From JAXLYE01 sp046351595 (GTDB taxonomy: Bacteria > Myxococcota_A > Polyangia > Palsa-1104 > JAEUJZ01): a stretch of 64,000 bases of DNA. The translations under genes were made by a program, and so were the position numbers. Position 1 is the stretch's first letter. The number at the start of each line of letters is the position of its first letter. Shown here piece by piece: positions 8,927 to 19,162 of this stretch. The notes below the pieces were generated by a model, which was not told the origin of the DNA, searched no databases, and saw only the letters and a program-made list of their open reading frames with translations. The stretch covers positions 1,561,102 to 1,625,101 of the forward strand of contig JAXLYE010000002.1 of the NCBI GenBank assembly GCA_046351595.1, written 5' to 3'.

Positions 8927-9112
8927 GACCCGGCTGCCTGAATCGCCTCGGTGAGGAGAGTTTTTTCCCTACAAGCATTGAACCCGGGATCTGCCGCTGG
9001 CCGTGGCGTGCACGCCCGCTCGTCGGGAAGCCCAATCCGGCTATTTGCAGAGCCCACCTACTTCGGTAGGGGTTCAAACTTCCACACCACGACCGGGCGG
9101 GGGTCATTTTTT
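8927..9112 (+). ncRNA. ssrS: 6S RNA candidate
   Basis: 6S RNA mimics an open promoter and sequesters housekeeping RNA polymerase. Evidence: a 17-nt-spaced promoter immediately upstream; a predicted length of about 180 nt; the 3' signature CCCACCTAC-TTCG-GTAGGGGTTCAA, where CACCT...AGG-GTTCAA is the conserved 3' motif of proteobacterial 6S RNAs and the UUCG loop closes CCTAC/GTAGG. A long interrupted closing stem pairs GGTGAGGAGAGTTT (8950-8963) with AAACTTCCACACC (9076-9088), and the ends GACCC (8927) and GGGTC (9101) can pair. A T8 run follows at 9107-9114. TTGAACCC (8979) is also perfectly complementary to GGGTTCAA, allowing an alternative fold. Small open frames here are shadows. Confidence 0.62.
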
Positions 9113-9124
9113 TTGTTGTCGTTC

Positions 9125-9192
9125 AGGGGGGGACCTTCCCGTCCCCCCTCCCTCGGCAGAGCCGAGTGAGCCTCGGCATCTGTCTCTCTGGG
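9125..9192 (-). repeat. structured repeat family A, partial copy A4
   Basis: Partial, diverged copy in reverse orientation. It keeps two hairpins, GGGGGGAC-CTTCCC-GTCCCCCC and CTCGGC-AGA-GCCGAG, then TGAGCCTC and GCCGCGCGTTT. The GGGGGCA/TGCCCCC stem of full copies has become GGGGAC/GTCCCC, a paired change. It lies directly after the 6S RNA terminator. Confidence 0.65.
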
Positions 9193-9235
9193 CCGCGCGT
9201 TTGCCTGTGCTATCTGTAGTGCCAAGGAGTCCGGC

Positions 9236-9955
9236 ATGAGCGAGCGGCGCGCCGACGGGGACAGCGACGGCACCGGGGACGACGGCAGCGTGGTCGGCTA
9301 TGAGGTGAGCTCCGAGGAGGAGCTCGGGCGCGGTCGCTACCTGCGGCTGCGGCGGATCAACCTGCGCAACCGCCGCGCCGACGGCAGCCTGTCGCCGCCC
9401 TACTTCTGCGAGCTGGTCGATCGGCCGCGCCACGGCACCGACGCGGTGGTGGTCGGGCTGTGGCGACGCGGCGAGCACGGCGTCGAGGTGCTGCTGCGGC
9501 AGGGGCTGCGGCCGGCGCTGCGCTTCGGGCGCACCGAGCGGCTGCCGGTGCCGGACGCGGCGCCGTACCTCTTGCTGACCGAGGTCGTCGCCGGCATCCT
9601 CGAGGACGAGGACGTCGGCGAGGAGGGCGTGCTGCGGCGCGCCGCGATCGAGGCGCACGAGGAGGCCGGGCTGCGCCTCGAGCCGTCCGCGTTCCGCCGC
9701 CTGGGCGGCAAGGTCTTCCCGACGCCCGGCATGGCGCCCGAGTGCTTCCACCTGGTGCACGCCGAGGTGCCGGCCGACGCCGCCGCCGCGCCGCCCGAGG
9801 GCGACGGCTCGCCGATGGAGGAGGGCAGCCGGCAGCGCTTCGTGCCGCTCGTCGAGGCGCTGCGCCTGTGCGATCGCGGCGAGATCGAGGACGCCAAGAC
9901 CGAGCTCCTCTTGCGGCGCCTGCACGCGGCGCTGGCCGCCGGCACCCTGGGCTGA
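9236..9955 (+). CDS. Nudix hydrolase, ADP-ribose pyrophosphatase-like
   Basis: Probably hydrolyses a nucleoside diphosphate linked to another group; the domain size and position resemble NudF-type ADP-sugar pyrophosphatases. The Nudix helix is visible at about residues 120-147 (G-x8-E, then IEAHEEAGL), but it is divergent: the first spacer is longer than the consensus G-x5-E and the Arg of the REUxEE core is Ile. The catalytic glutamates EE are retained. The N-terminal 20 residues are acidic and disordered. The ATG is supported by AAGGAG 9 nt upstream. It sits next to the 6S RNA and divergent from the transporter. Confidence 0.82.
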   Translation: MSERRADGDSDGTGDDGSVVGYEVSSEEELGRGRYLRLRRINLRNRRADGSLSPPYFCELVDRPRHGTDAVVVGLWRRGEHGVEVLLRQGLRPALRFGRTERLPVPDAAPYLLLTEVVAGILEDEDVGEEGVLRRAAIEAHEEAGLRLEPSAFRRLGGKVFPTPGMAPECFHLVHAEVPADAAAAPPEGDGSPMEEGSRQRFVPLVEALRLCDRGEIEDAKTELLLRRLHAALAAGTLG

Positions 9956-9986
9956 GCCGCCGCCGTCGCCCGCCGTCGTCGCGCGC

Positions 9987-10517
9987 TCAGCGCACGCGCT
10001 TCCAGTACAGGAGCTCGGTGATGCCGGGGCGAACGTAGTCCGCGAGCTGGCCGACCCGCGCGTAGCCGTGGCGCTCGTAGAAGCGCTGCGCCGCGGTGTT
10101 GAAGTCCGAGGTCAGGAGGAACAGCTCCGACGAGGACACCGCGACCTGGCGCTCGACCTCGGCGAGCAGCAGGCTGCCCAGGCCCTGCCCGTGCTGGCCC
10201 GGCACGAGCGCAATCAGCCGCAGGTAGCCGCCGCGCCCGAGCTGGCCGCGCAGCGAGAAGCGCGCCAGCCCGCACAGCTCCGGACCGGTCGCCGCGGCGC
10301 CGTCGTCGGGGTCCGGCCGCTCGGCGACGAGCAGGCGCTCGTCCGGGGTCGCGCCGTGCGGCTCGGGCAGGAGCCGCAAGAGGTCGGTGTGCAGCCCCGT
10401 CGCCGTCGTGCCGTAGCGGGCGAGCAGCGGCAGCGTCACCAGCGACGCGGCCAGGCGCCCGAGCGGCGCGGCGTCCTTTGGCGAAGCGGCGCGGATGCGG
10501 GGGCTGGGGCTGCTCAC
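9987..10517 (-). CDS. GNAT-family N-acetyltransferase
   Basis: Transfers an acetyl group from acetyl-CoA to an unidentified amine or protein. The core shows LRLIALVPGQHGQGLGSLLLAEVE, containing the Q-x-x-G-x-G/A pyrophosphate-binding loop (HGQGLG), and a C-terminal FNTAAQRFYERHGYARVG as in small-molecule acetyltransferases. I set the start at the GTG 10517, which overlaps the ferredoxin stop in a GTGA, giving 176 aa. The longer open frame upstream lies inside the ferredoxin gene in another register. Co-transcribed with the ferredoxin gene. Confidence 0.85.
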   Translation of the reverse strand: MSSPSPRIRAASPKDAAPLGRLAASLVTLPLLARYGTTATGLHTDLLRLLPEPHGATPDERLLVAERPDPDDGAAATGPELCGLARFSLRGQLGRGGYLRLIALVPGQHGQGLGSLLLAEVERQVAVSSSELFLLTSDFNTAAQRFYERHGYARVGQLADYVRPGITELLYWKRVR

Positions 10518-11095
10518 GGGGCGCCTCGCGAGGCGCTCGGCTTGAGCGCCAGCGCGGCCAGCGGCTTGACCACGATGGCCGCGGCCTTGTCCGTCGGGCA
10601 GTAGTACTCGCACAGGCCGCAGCCGGTGCACGCGCTGGTCACCTGCGGCAGCCCCTTTTCGTCTTGGATGAGGGCGCCGGGGATCGGGCAGCGCTCGACG
10701 CAGAGGCTGCAGGGCTGGCCCTGGTGCGCCAGGCAGCGGCGCGGCACCACCACGGCGCGGCCCATGCGCACGTCCTCGGGCCGCTCGATCGGCCGCAGCG
10801 CGCCGCTCGGGCAGTGCGTGGTGCACAAGAGCCCGTCACAGAGCACGCACGGTGCGTCGCGCGCGACGATGTGCGGCGTGCCCGCGCGCTCGCCGTACGC
10901 GACCGCGAGCGGGCGGATGGCGCGGCGCGGGCAGACGTCGACGCAGGCGTTGCAGCGCAGGCAGGTCTCGGCGAGGCCCTTCTCGTCGAGCGCACCGGGC
11001 GGCCGCAGCGGCACCGGCAGCGGCGGCTCGCGCGCGGCGTCGAGCGAGCGCCGGAACATCCCGAACAGATCGCGCCGGCTCAGCTTGTCGGCCAT
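10514..11095 (-). CDS. poly-4Fe-4S ferredoxin, NapG/MauM-like
   Basis: Electron-transfer protein expected to hold up to four [4Fe-4S] clusters. Four Cys clusters are visible in order: CLRCNACVDVCP (from about residue 45), CVLCDGLLCTTHCP, CSLCVERCP and CTGCGLCEYYCP. The string RRCLAHQGQPCSLC is characteristic of the NapG/MauM branch. It has the N-terminal RRDLFG found before the twin-Arg region in relatives, but no clear signal peptide, so it is probably cytoplasmic. No nitrate reductase genes are nearby. The molybdoenzyme at 20.5 kb is the only candidate partner in the window. Confidence 0.88.
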   Translation of the reverse strand: MADKLSRRDLFGMFRRSLDAAREPPLPVPLRPPGALDEKGLAETCLRCNACVDVCPRRAIRPLAVAYGERAGTPHIVARDAPCVLCDGLLCTTHCPSGALRPIERPEDVRMGRAVVVPRRCLAHQGQPCSLCVERCPIPGALIQDEKGLPQVTSACTGCGLCEYYCPTDKAAAIVVKPLAALALKPSASRGAP

Positions 11096-11150
11096 GCGCG
11101 ACCTCGCTGGCTGGCCCGGCGGGCGGCGTCGCGGCGGGCAGGCGCCGCGC

Positions 11151-11156
11151 TATCAT
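11151..11156 (+). promoter_or_regulatory. -10 box TATCAT, leaderless start
   Basis: TATCAT lies 6 nt before the ATG at 11163, with no ribosome-binding site. It is in the short divergent gap to the ferredoxin gene. Confidence 0.5.
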
Positions 11157-11162
11157 GCGGCC

Positions 11163-11633
11163 ATGCCTTCCCCCGTGGCAGTCGACAGCACGAGCACGTC
11201 TTCATCTCGCTTGGTTCTACCACAGCAGCGGGCGCTGCACCGGGACCGCGGGGGAGACCGGCGGCGGCTGGGGCTGTGGGCGCTGCTCGGGCTGGCCGCT
11301 CTGGGCGCCAGCACCGGCTGCGGCAGCGAGGCGCCCCGGCCGCTGGCCGTGCGCTGGCGCCTGGTCGACGAGCGCACCTGCTTCGAGGCGGGCGTGGTCC
11401 TGTTCCGGTTCTCGCTCAAGGGCGGGGCGCTGGAGAGCAGCGAGGCGATGGTGCGCTGCAGCCGCGACCTGATGCAGCAGCAGGTGACGCTCGCAGGTGC
11501 GCTGCCCGGTGCGGCGCTGCTCGGCGAGGGCGACTCGGTGAGCGAGGCGCCGCTGTACCGCGGGGAGCTGCGGCTGCCGTCGCCGCTCCCCGACGAGCAG
11601 GAGCTCGTGCTGCGCTTCAGCGGCGGGATCTAG
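11163..11633 (+). CDS. small lipoprotein of unknown function
   Basis: 156 aa. An unusually long, polar N-region (about 37 residues with many Arg) precedes a hydrophobic core LGLWALLGLAALGASTGC ending in a lipobox (STGC), so it is probably lipidated at Cys55. The mature domain is a short beta-rich fold of about 100 residues with two Cys (TCFEAG, VRCSRD) that could form a disulfide. The start at 11163 is chosen for the TATCAT box 6 nt upstream. It ends one base before the convergent esterase gene. Confidence 0.72.
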   Translation: MPSPVAVDSTSTSSSRLVLPQQRALHRDRGGDRRRLGLWALLGLAALGASTGCGSEAPRPLAVRWRLVDERTCFEAGVVLFRFSLKGGALESSEAMVRCSRDLMQQQVTLAGALPGAALLGEGDSVSEAPLYRGELRLPSPLPDEQELVLRFSGGI

Positions 11634-11634
11634 C

Positions 11635-13422
11635 TCAGTACGTGAGCACCAGCCGCGGCGCGCGCGCTCCGGCGGCGCCGTCGTGCAGCGTCAGCGCGTC
11701 GGCGGCGAAGTCGCGCGGCGTCACGGCGCGCAGGCGCAGCTGCGTCCGGCCCGCCGGGTTCAGCGCCGCGAGCGCGCTCGCCGGCAGCGCCACCTCGACA
11801 GCGGTGTCGTCGGCGGACGGCGGCGGAAACGTCGCGACTCCGACGAGCGTCGCGGTCGCGGCATAGTCATCCGCCTGCAGCGCCGCCGAGCGGCCGAGCG
11901 CGCCGCGCTGCACATCGAGGCTCAGCGACGACACGGTGCCGGCCAGCGACCTGCGCACCAGCACCAGCCGCGCCGACTTCACCACCGCGCCGGCGGGCAG
12001 CAGCGAGGTGTCGAACGACAGCACGCCGCGCAGCTGGTCCCCGCCGAACAGACCCTTGTCCCCGAGCTTGAGCACCGAGGCGCTCGGCGCATCGACCGGC
12101 AGCGACCCGACCGTGCCGTCCTCGGCGTCGATCGAGGCCAGCACCAGCGTCCGCGCCGAGCCGCCGTCGAGCGAGCCGCCGTCGACTGAGCCGCCGTCGA
12201 CCGTGCCGCCGTCGACTGAGCCGCCGTCGACCGAGCCGCCGTCGACCGAGCCGCCGTCGACTCTGCCGCCGTCGAGCGAGCCGCCGTCGACTCTGCCGCC
12301 GTCGAGCGAGCCGCCGTCGACGGGGGGCCGACCGCCGCGCGGGTGCGAGCGGAAGAACTGCCAGACCAGGGCGCTCTCGCTCGGGCCCTTGGGATCGGTG
12401 TACGAGCCGCTCGGTCCGCCGGACCAGGCGTGGTTCATGCCCTCGACCAGGACCTTCTGGAGCAGCGGCGCGCCGCTGCGGTCGTTGTAGGTCGAGCGTG
12501 TATAGCGCCGCCCGCCCGGCACGGTCAGGGTCTCGCTGGCATCGGCGCGATCGTCGACGCTGCCGTTGTCGAGCCCGTCGTCGGCGAGGTCCGCGGTCTG
12601 CGCCCACTGGCTGAGGCCCTGCTCGGCGTTCACGGGCGCGACCGTGCCGTCGGCGGTGCCGTGGAAGATGAGCGCGGGCAGGGCGCGGCTGCGCGGGCCC
12701 ATGGCGCGCAGGGCGAGCTGGCCCTGGGTGTTGGGATCGGGCCCGCCGCGGGACATCGCGGTGTTGGCGCTGAGCCCGTCGGTGGCGGCCTTATACTCCA
12801 GGCCCGAGCCGACCGCGATCGCGGCGAACACGTCGGGGTAGGTGGCGCCGAGGACCGCGGCCATGCCGGCGCCCGCCGAGAAGCCGGCGACGTACACGCG
12901 ATCGCCGTCGATGCGGTAGCTCTTGCCGACGTGCTCGACGATGCCGGCGAGGATCGCGGGCTCGCCGCTGCCGCGCGCCTGGTGCCCGGGATCGAACCAG
13001 CGCCAGCACTTGATCGGGTTGGCGCTCGTCGGCTGATCGGGGAACGCCACCAGGAAGCCCTCGGACTCAGCGAGCGCCTCCATCTGCGTGCTCTGCGCGA
13101 ACTGATCCGCGCTCTGCGTGCAGCCGTGCAGCATCACCACGAGCGGCGCACCGCTGCCGGGCGAGTAGCGCGACGGCACGAACAGCCGATAGGCGTAGCC
13201 GCCCGAGTGCTCGGTGGTCAGAAGCGGCGCGGCGCGCTCGCCGACCGGCGCCTGCGGCGCGCAGCCGACGCCGACAGCGACGGACACCAGGGCCCACAGG
13301 GGCAGCGCGCGGGCGCGGGTCCGAGCCAGAGCCAGAGGCTGAAGCAGGGGCCGAAGCAGAGGCCGAAGCAGAGGCCGAAGCAGAGGCCGAAGCAGAAGAA
13401 CAGATCGCAACCGGGTGGGCAT
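11635..13422 (-). CDS. secreted PHB-depolymerase/feruloyl-esterase-like lipoprotein with C-terminal jelly-roll
   Basis: Extracellular polyester or ester hydrolase. The ATG at 13422 follows GGAG by 5 nt. The signal peptide is odd: its n-region is an LLRP repeat produced by five 12-bp tandem repeats, ending in lipobox VGVGC (Cys about 54). The alpha/beta hydrolase domain (about 70-350) has VVMLHGCTQ (oxyanion strand), catalytic Ser in GFSAGAGM, an Asp in FHGTADGTV and His in GMNHAWSGG, the LpqC-type arrangement. Then an 11-unit VDGGS/LDGGR linker encoded by 15-bp repeats, then a DNRLRE/CBM-type beta domain (about 420-595). 595 aa. It probably degrades polymers outside the cell. Confidence 0.88.
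   Translation of the reverse strand: MPTRLRSVLLLRPLLRPLLRPLLRPLLQPLALARTRARALPLWALVSVAVGVGCAPQAPVGERAAPLLTTEHSGGYAYRLFVPSRYSPGSGAPLVVMLHGCTQSADQFAQSTQMEALAESEGFLVAFPDQPTSANPIKCWRWFDPGHQARGSGEPAILAGIVEHVGKSYRIDGDRVYVAGFSAGAGMAAVLGATYPDVFAAIAVGSGLEYKAATDGLSANTAMSRGGPDPNTQGQLALRAMGPRSRALPALIFHGTADGTVAPVNAEQGLSQWAQTADLADDGLDNGSVDDRADASETLTVPGGRRYTRSTYNDRSGAPLLQKVLVEGMNHAWSGGPSGSYTDPKGPSESALVWQFFRSHPRGGRPPVDGGSLDGGRVDGGSLDGGRVDGGSVDGGSVDGGSVDGGTVDGGSVDGGSLDGGSARTLVLASIDAEDGTVGSLPVDAPSASVLKLGDKGLFGGDQLRGVLSFDTSLLPAGAVVKSARLVLVRRSLAGTVSSLSLDVQRGALGRSAALQADDYAATATLVGVATFPPPSADDTAVEVALPASALAALNPAGRTQLRLRAVTPRDFAADALTLHDGAAGARAPRLVLTY
12158..12322 (-). repeat. 15-bp coding tandem repeat (VDGGS units)
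   Basis: About eleven 15-bp units (consensus GAGCCGCCGTCGACT on the + strand) encode the flexible Asp-Gly-Gly linker of the esterase. Units differ at the third base of the first codon, alternating Val and Leu. Confidence 0.85.
13335..13394 (-). repeat. 12-bp tandem repeat in a signal-peptide coding region
   Basis: Five units of GAGGCCGAAGCA (+ strand) encode repeated LLRP in the n-region of the esterase signal peptide. Confidence 0.85.
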
Positions 13423-13633
13423 GGGGCTCCTCTCTGCGAGCGGTGGGCGGGCCTTGAACAGGGCGTGGCCAGGCAGCGCTGGCTGGCGCGGTGCTACTAC
13501 GCCCCCGGGGCGATGTCTACCGCCTCGGTCCGACTGGCCGCGGCGGAGACCTTCTGGCCGCGGTCCGCGGACATCCAATCGATTTGATGAGCGGGCGGTC
13601 GAGCCGCTATACACTGAGGCCAGGAGGGGTCTG

Positions 13634-14857
13634 ATGAAATCGAACCTGATCGCCCTCGCCGTCCCGTTCTTCTTCCTGGCCATCTTGATCGAGGCCGTGA
13701 TCAGCCGCAGAAAGAAGCTCGGCGTCTACCGCCTGCACGACAGCCTCTCGAACCTGAGCGGCGGCATCGGCCACGAGGTCCTCGGCGGCTTCACCGCGGC
13801 CCTTGGCATCTACGCCTACGACTTCCTGCAGACGCGCTACGGGCTGCTCAAGATCTCGACGAGCTCCGTCGCTGCCTGGCTGGTGCTGCTGGTCGCCTAC
13901 GACTTCTGTTACTACCTTTACCACTGGGCGTCGCACCGCGTGAACTTCCTGTGGGCGACGCACGCCGTGCACCACCAGAGCGAGGAGTACAACCTCTCGG
14001 TGGCGCTGCGTCAGAGCTGGTTCACGCGGGTGACCTCGTGGGTCTTCTACGTGCCGCTGGCGCTGCTCGGCTTCCCGCTGGTGATGTACCTGACCATCGG
14101 CGCCATCAACCTCCTGTATCAGTTCTGGATCCACACGCGGCCCGTCGGACGGCTCGGCGCCTTCGAGTGGTTCATGAACACGCCGTCGCACCACCGCGTG
14201 CACCACGGCATCGACCCGCGCTACATCGACAAGAACCACGGCGGCATGTTCATCATCTTCGACCGCCTCTTCGGCACCTTCATCGAGGAGCGCGGCGAGC
14301 CGGTCTACGGCACCGTCAAGCCGCTGTCGACCTACGACCCGATCTGGGCCAACCTCGTCGAGTGGGCGCGCCTGTGGGGCATTGCGCGGCGCACGCGGCG
14401 GCTCGCCGACAAGCTCAAGATCTGGTTCATGCCGCCGGAGTGGCACCCCGCGGACCTCGGCGGCGTGGTCGAGATTCCCGAGGTCAGCCGCGCCAGCCAG
14501 CGCAAGTACGACGTGCACACCGCGCCGGCGATCACGGCCTACGCCACCTTCAGCTTCGCGCTGGTGCTCGTGGCCTCGGTGTACTTCCTGTGGGTGCAGC
14601 ACCAGCTCGAGCTCGGGCTGCGCACGGCCTACGTCGGCGAGGTGATCCTGGGCCTCTACACCGTCGCGGCGCTGGTCGAGGGACGGCCGCACGCGCGCCC
14701 GCTCGAGGTGCTGCGGCTCCTGTCGGTGGCGGCGCTGGCGGTGCTGGTGCCGATGCCGCTGCGCGCGGTGCTGCTCGGCGCGGTGGCCAGCTCGCTCGGC
14801 GCGGTGCTCTACCTGCAGCTGCGCGTGCACACCGCGCCCCGGATCGAAACCGCCTAG
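13634..14857 (+). CDS. alkylglycerol monooxygenase-like fatty acid hydroxylase (sterol desaturase superfamily)
   Basis: Integral-membrane di-iron enzyme. The eight-His motif is complete: HWASH (about residues 103-107), HAVHHQSE, and HHRVHH. The stretch DFCYYLYHWASHRVNFLWATHAVHHQ, followed by SEEYNLSVALRQS, is strikingly close to the AGMO/TMEM195 branch, which cleaves ether lipids, rather than to sterol desaturases. A C-terminal region with four more hydrophobic segments (about 300-400) is also AGMO-like. The ATG at 13634 has AGGAGGGG 6 nt upstream. Myxobacteria make ether lipids, so ether-lipid turnover is a reasonable inference. AGMO normally needs tetrahydrobiopterin. Confidence 0.88.
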   Translation: MKSNLIALAVPFFFLAILIEAVISRRKKLGVYRLHDSLSNLSGGIGHEVLGGFTAALGIYAYDFLQTRYGLLKISTSSVAAWLVLLVAYDFCYYLYHWASHRVNFLWATHAVHHQSEEYNLSVALRQSWFTRVTSWVFYVPLALLGFPLVMYLTIGAINLLYQFWIHTRPVGRLGAFEWFMNTPSHHRVHHGIDPRYIDKNHGGMFIIFDRLFGTFIEERGEPVYGTVKPLSTYDPIWANLVEWARLWGIARRTRRLADKLKIWFMPPEWHPADLGGVVEIPEVSRASQRKYDVHTAPAITAYATFSFALVLVASVYFLWVQHQLELGLRTAYVGEVILGLYTVAALVEGRPHARPLEVLRLLSVAALAVLVPMPLRAVLLGAVASSLGAVLYLQLRVHTAPRIETA

Positions 14858-14964
14858 CCCGCGCCGCGCGCGATCGTCCGGTGCCCGCCGCAGCGCCATT
14901 TCTCGACGGCAGCGAGCACCCGGCGCGGCGCTTTGGGGGCCATCGCTTATAGTGTCTATTCGCG

Positions 14965-17358
<2,394 letters not shown>

Positions 17359-17378
17359 AGGCGGTTACCTGAAGGCGG

Positions 17379-18359
17379 TCACGTGAAGACGAGGCGGCCG
17401 CTGCGCGTGACCTGGCACATCGCGTAGTCCAGCGCCCGCGCCAGCGCCGAGCGGGCCAGCCCCGAGACGCCGCTCGACGTCGGCGCCGCCGCCGCCCGGG
17501 CCGCCGGCGTCGAGCGCGCGGGCGCGGCCTTGGGCACGAGCTGCAGCCCCTCGCGCTGGGTCGCCGGCTGCCCGATCAGGCGCACGCAGACCGCGGCCGA
17601 GTAGCGATCGAAGAAGTACTCCAGCGAAAGGTGCAGGGTGCGCGTGCGCTGCGGCGCGCCCGCGGTCACGGCGCTGCGGCGGCGCTCGTCCTCGTAGCGG
17701 CGCAGCACCCGGGCGTGCGCGCACAGGCCCAGGACCTGCGCCTGCGAGAGCCGCGCGCGCCGCAGCGGCTCGGGCCAGCGCTCGGCCGCCAGCACGAAGC
17801 GCTCGATACGGTCGACGAGCTGGTCGGCGTCGCGCAGGCTCACCTGATCGGTCACCGCCAGCTCGGCGCGCGCGGCCCGATCCTCGGCGCGGCTCGACCG
17901 GCCGAGCGTGACATCGAGCGCGGCGCGGTAGGCGTTGAGCAGGAGCACGCCGGTGCGCAGCGCCTCCTCGTGCTGCGCCGTGCGCGGCAGCGGCACCGCC
18001 AGCGGCTCGGACAGCGCCTCCGCCGAGGCGGGACGGCCGAGCAGCTCCTCGGCGATGCGCAGCGCCGCGCCGCAGACCTCGCGCGACAGCGACAGCTCGT
18101 CGTGCAGGAGCGGCTGCGTGGCGACGAAGCGCAGCACCGGGCCGAGCGCCTCGAGGTAGCGCTGCACCGGCAGCCGCGGCTCCGCTCCCTCGGCGGCGAG
18201 GTCGGCGGCGCGCTGCAGCAGCGTGCCGAGCGCCGAGGCCGCGTCGGGGAACTGCCGCGGCGCCGCGTCGAGGGGGGCCGGCCGCGCCAGCCCTTGTCTC
18301 GGCGCTGGGCTGGACGGGTTGAGGGTCCGGGGGGATGGTCGCTGGGCTGGTTGGCTCAT
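17379..18359 (-). CDS. hypothetical helical protein
   Basis: 326 aa, not recognised. No signal peptide or membrane span. The N-terminal 40 residues are Pro/Arg-rich and disordered, then an all-helical region to about residue 270, then an Ala/Pro/Ser-rich stretch and a short C-terminal domain (ARALDYAMCQVTRSGRLVFT). It ends 20 bp from the convergent kinase gene and is divergent from pdxH. Codon bias is like its neighbours, which supports a real gene. Confidence 0.6.
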   Translation of the reverse strand: MSQPAQRPSPRTLNPSSPAPRQGLARPAPLDAAPRQFPDAASALGTLLQRAADLAAEGAEPRLPVQRYLEALGPVLRFVATQPLLHDELSLSREVCGAALRIAEELLGRPASAEALSEPLAVPLPRTAQHEEALRTGVLLLNAYRAALDVTLGRSSRAEDRAARAELAVTDQVSLRDADQLVDRIERFVLAAERWPEPLRRARLSQAQVLGLCAHARVLRRYEDERRRSAVTAGAPQRTRTLHLSLEYFFDRYSAAVCVRLIGQPATQREGLQLVPKAAPARSTPAARAAAAPTSSGVSGLARSALARALDYAMCQVTRSGRLVFT

Positions 18360-18466
18360 GGCTGGTTGTGCCTGGCGTGGGTGACGATGTAGGACAACAA
18401 CCTACGGTTACTTTGTGCAGGTGCCAAATTTTCTGCTCGCGCCGCCCGCACCGGCCCTGGCTGGCG

Positions 18467-18472
18467 TATCCT
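18467..18472 (+). promoter_or_regulatory. -10 box TATCCT, leaderless start
   Basis: TATCCT lies 6 nt before the pdxH ATG, with no Shine-Dalgarno sequence. Confidence 0.5.
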
Positions 18473-18478
18473 GCGCCC

Positions 18479-19075
18479 ATGCTTCTCGACGGAAAGACCG
18501 ATCCGCAGGCGCTGTTCTCGGCGCTGTTTGCGCGGGCCCAGGCCGAAGAGCCGTTCGACGCCACGGCCGTCGCCTTGGCGACCGCGACCGAGGACGGCCG
18601 GCCCGCGGTGCGCATGGTGCTGCTCAAGGGCGCGGACGAGCGCGGCTTCGTCTTCTACACCAACTACGAGAGCCGCAAGGGCCGCGAGCTCCTTGGGAAC
18701 CCGCACGCCGCGCTGTGCTTCTACTGGCCCAAGCTCGGCATCCAGGTGCGCGTCGAGGGCGCCGTCGAAAAGACCAGCGACGCCGAGTCGGACGCCTACT
18801 TCGCCAGCCGCGCGCGCGGCAGCCAGATCGGCGCCTGGGCCTCGGAGCAGAGCCGCCCGCTCGCCGGCCGCGACGAGCTCCTGGAGCGCGTCGAGAGCGC
18901 CGAGGCGCGCCTGGGCGAGGGCACGGTGCCGCGGCCGCCGCACTGGGGCGGGTTCCTGCTCGCGCCCGCGGTCATCGAGTTCTGGGTCGCGCAGCCGAGC
19001 CGCCTGCACGATCGCGTCCAGTACCGACGGAGCTCGCCGCAGGCGCCGTGGTCCGCGACGCGGCTGTTCCCCTAA
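18479..19075 (+). CDS. pdxH: pyridoxamine 5'-phosphate oxidase
   Basis: FMN-dependent oxidation of pyridoxine or pyridoxamine phosphate to pyridoxal phosphate. The split-barrel FMN-binding domain shows RMVLLKG, GFVFYTNYESRKGREL, ALCFYWPKLGIQVRVEG, and SQIGAWASEQSRPL. The C-terminal dimerisation region has PPHWGGFLLAPAVIEFWV and RLHDR, ending ATRLFP as in true PdxH. 198 aa, slightly shorter than E. coli PdxH at the N-terminus. The ATG at 18479 is favoured by the TATCCT box. The adenosine deaminase gene follows after 87 bp on the same strand. Confidence 0.95.
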   Translation: MLLDGKTDPQALFSALFARAQAEEPFDATAVALATATEDGRPAVRMVLLKGADERGFVFYTNYESRKGRELLGNPHAALCFYWPKLGIQVRVEGAVEKTSDAESDAYFASRARGSQIGAWASEQSRPLAGRDELLERVESAEARLGEGTVPRPPHWGGFLLAPAVIEFWVAQPSRLHDRVQYRRSSPQAPWSATRLFP

Positions 19076-19162
19076 GCCGCGGAGCGGCAGATTGCAAAGA
19101 CCGCGGCGCGAAGTCCGCGCCGACCCCGTTTTCGCCGGGCCGAAGATCAGATAGGGTTGGCC

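Noticed and set aside
8951..9169. Small open frames between the transporter and the Nudix gene
   Set aside because: They fall on the 6S RNA candidate and the family A partial repeat, have no ribosome site and read as low complexity.
10518..10826. N-terminal extension of the GNAT protein
   Set aside because: It overlaps the ferredoxin gene out of frame; the GTGA overlap at 10514-10517 gives the natural start.
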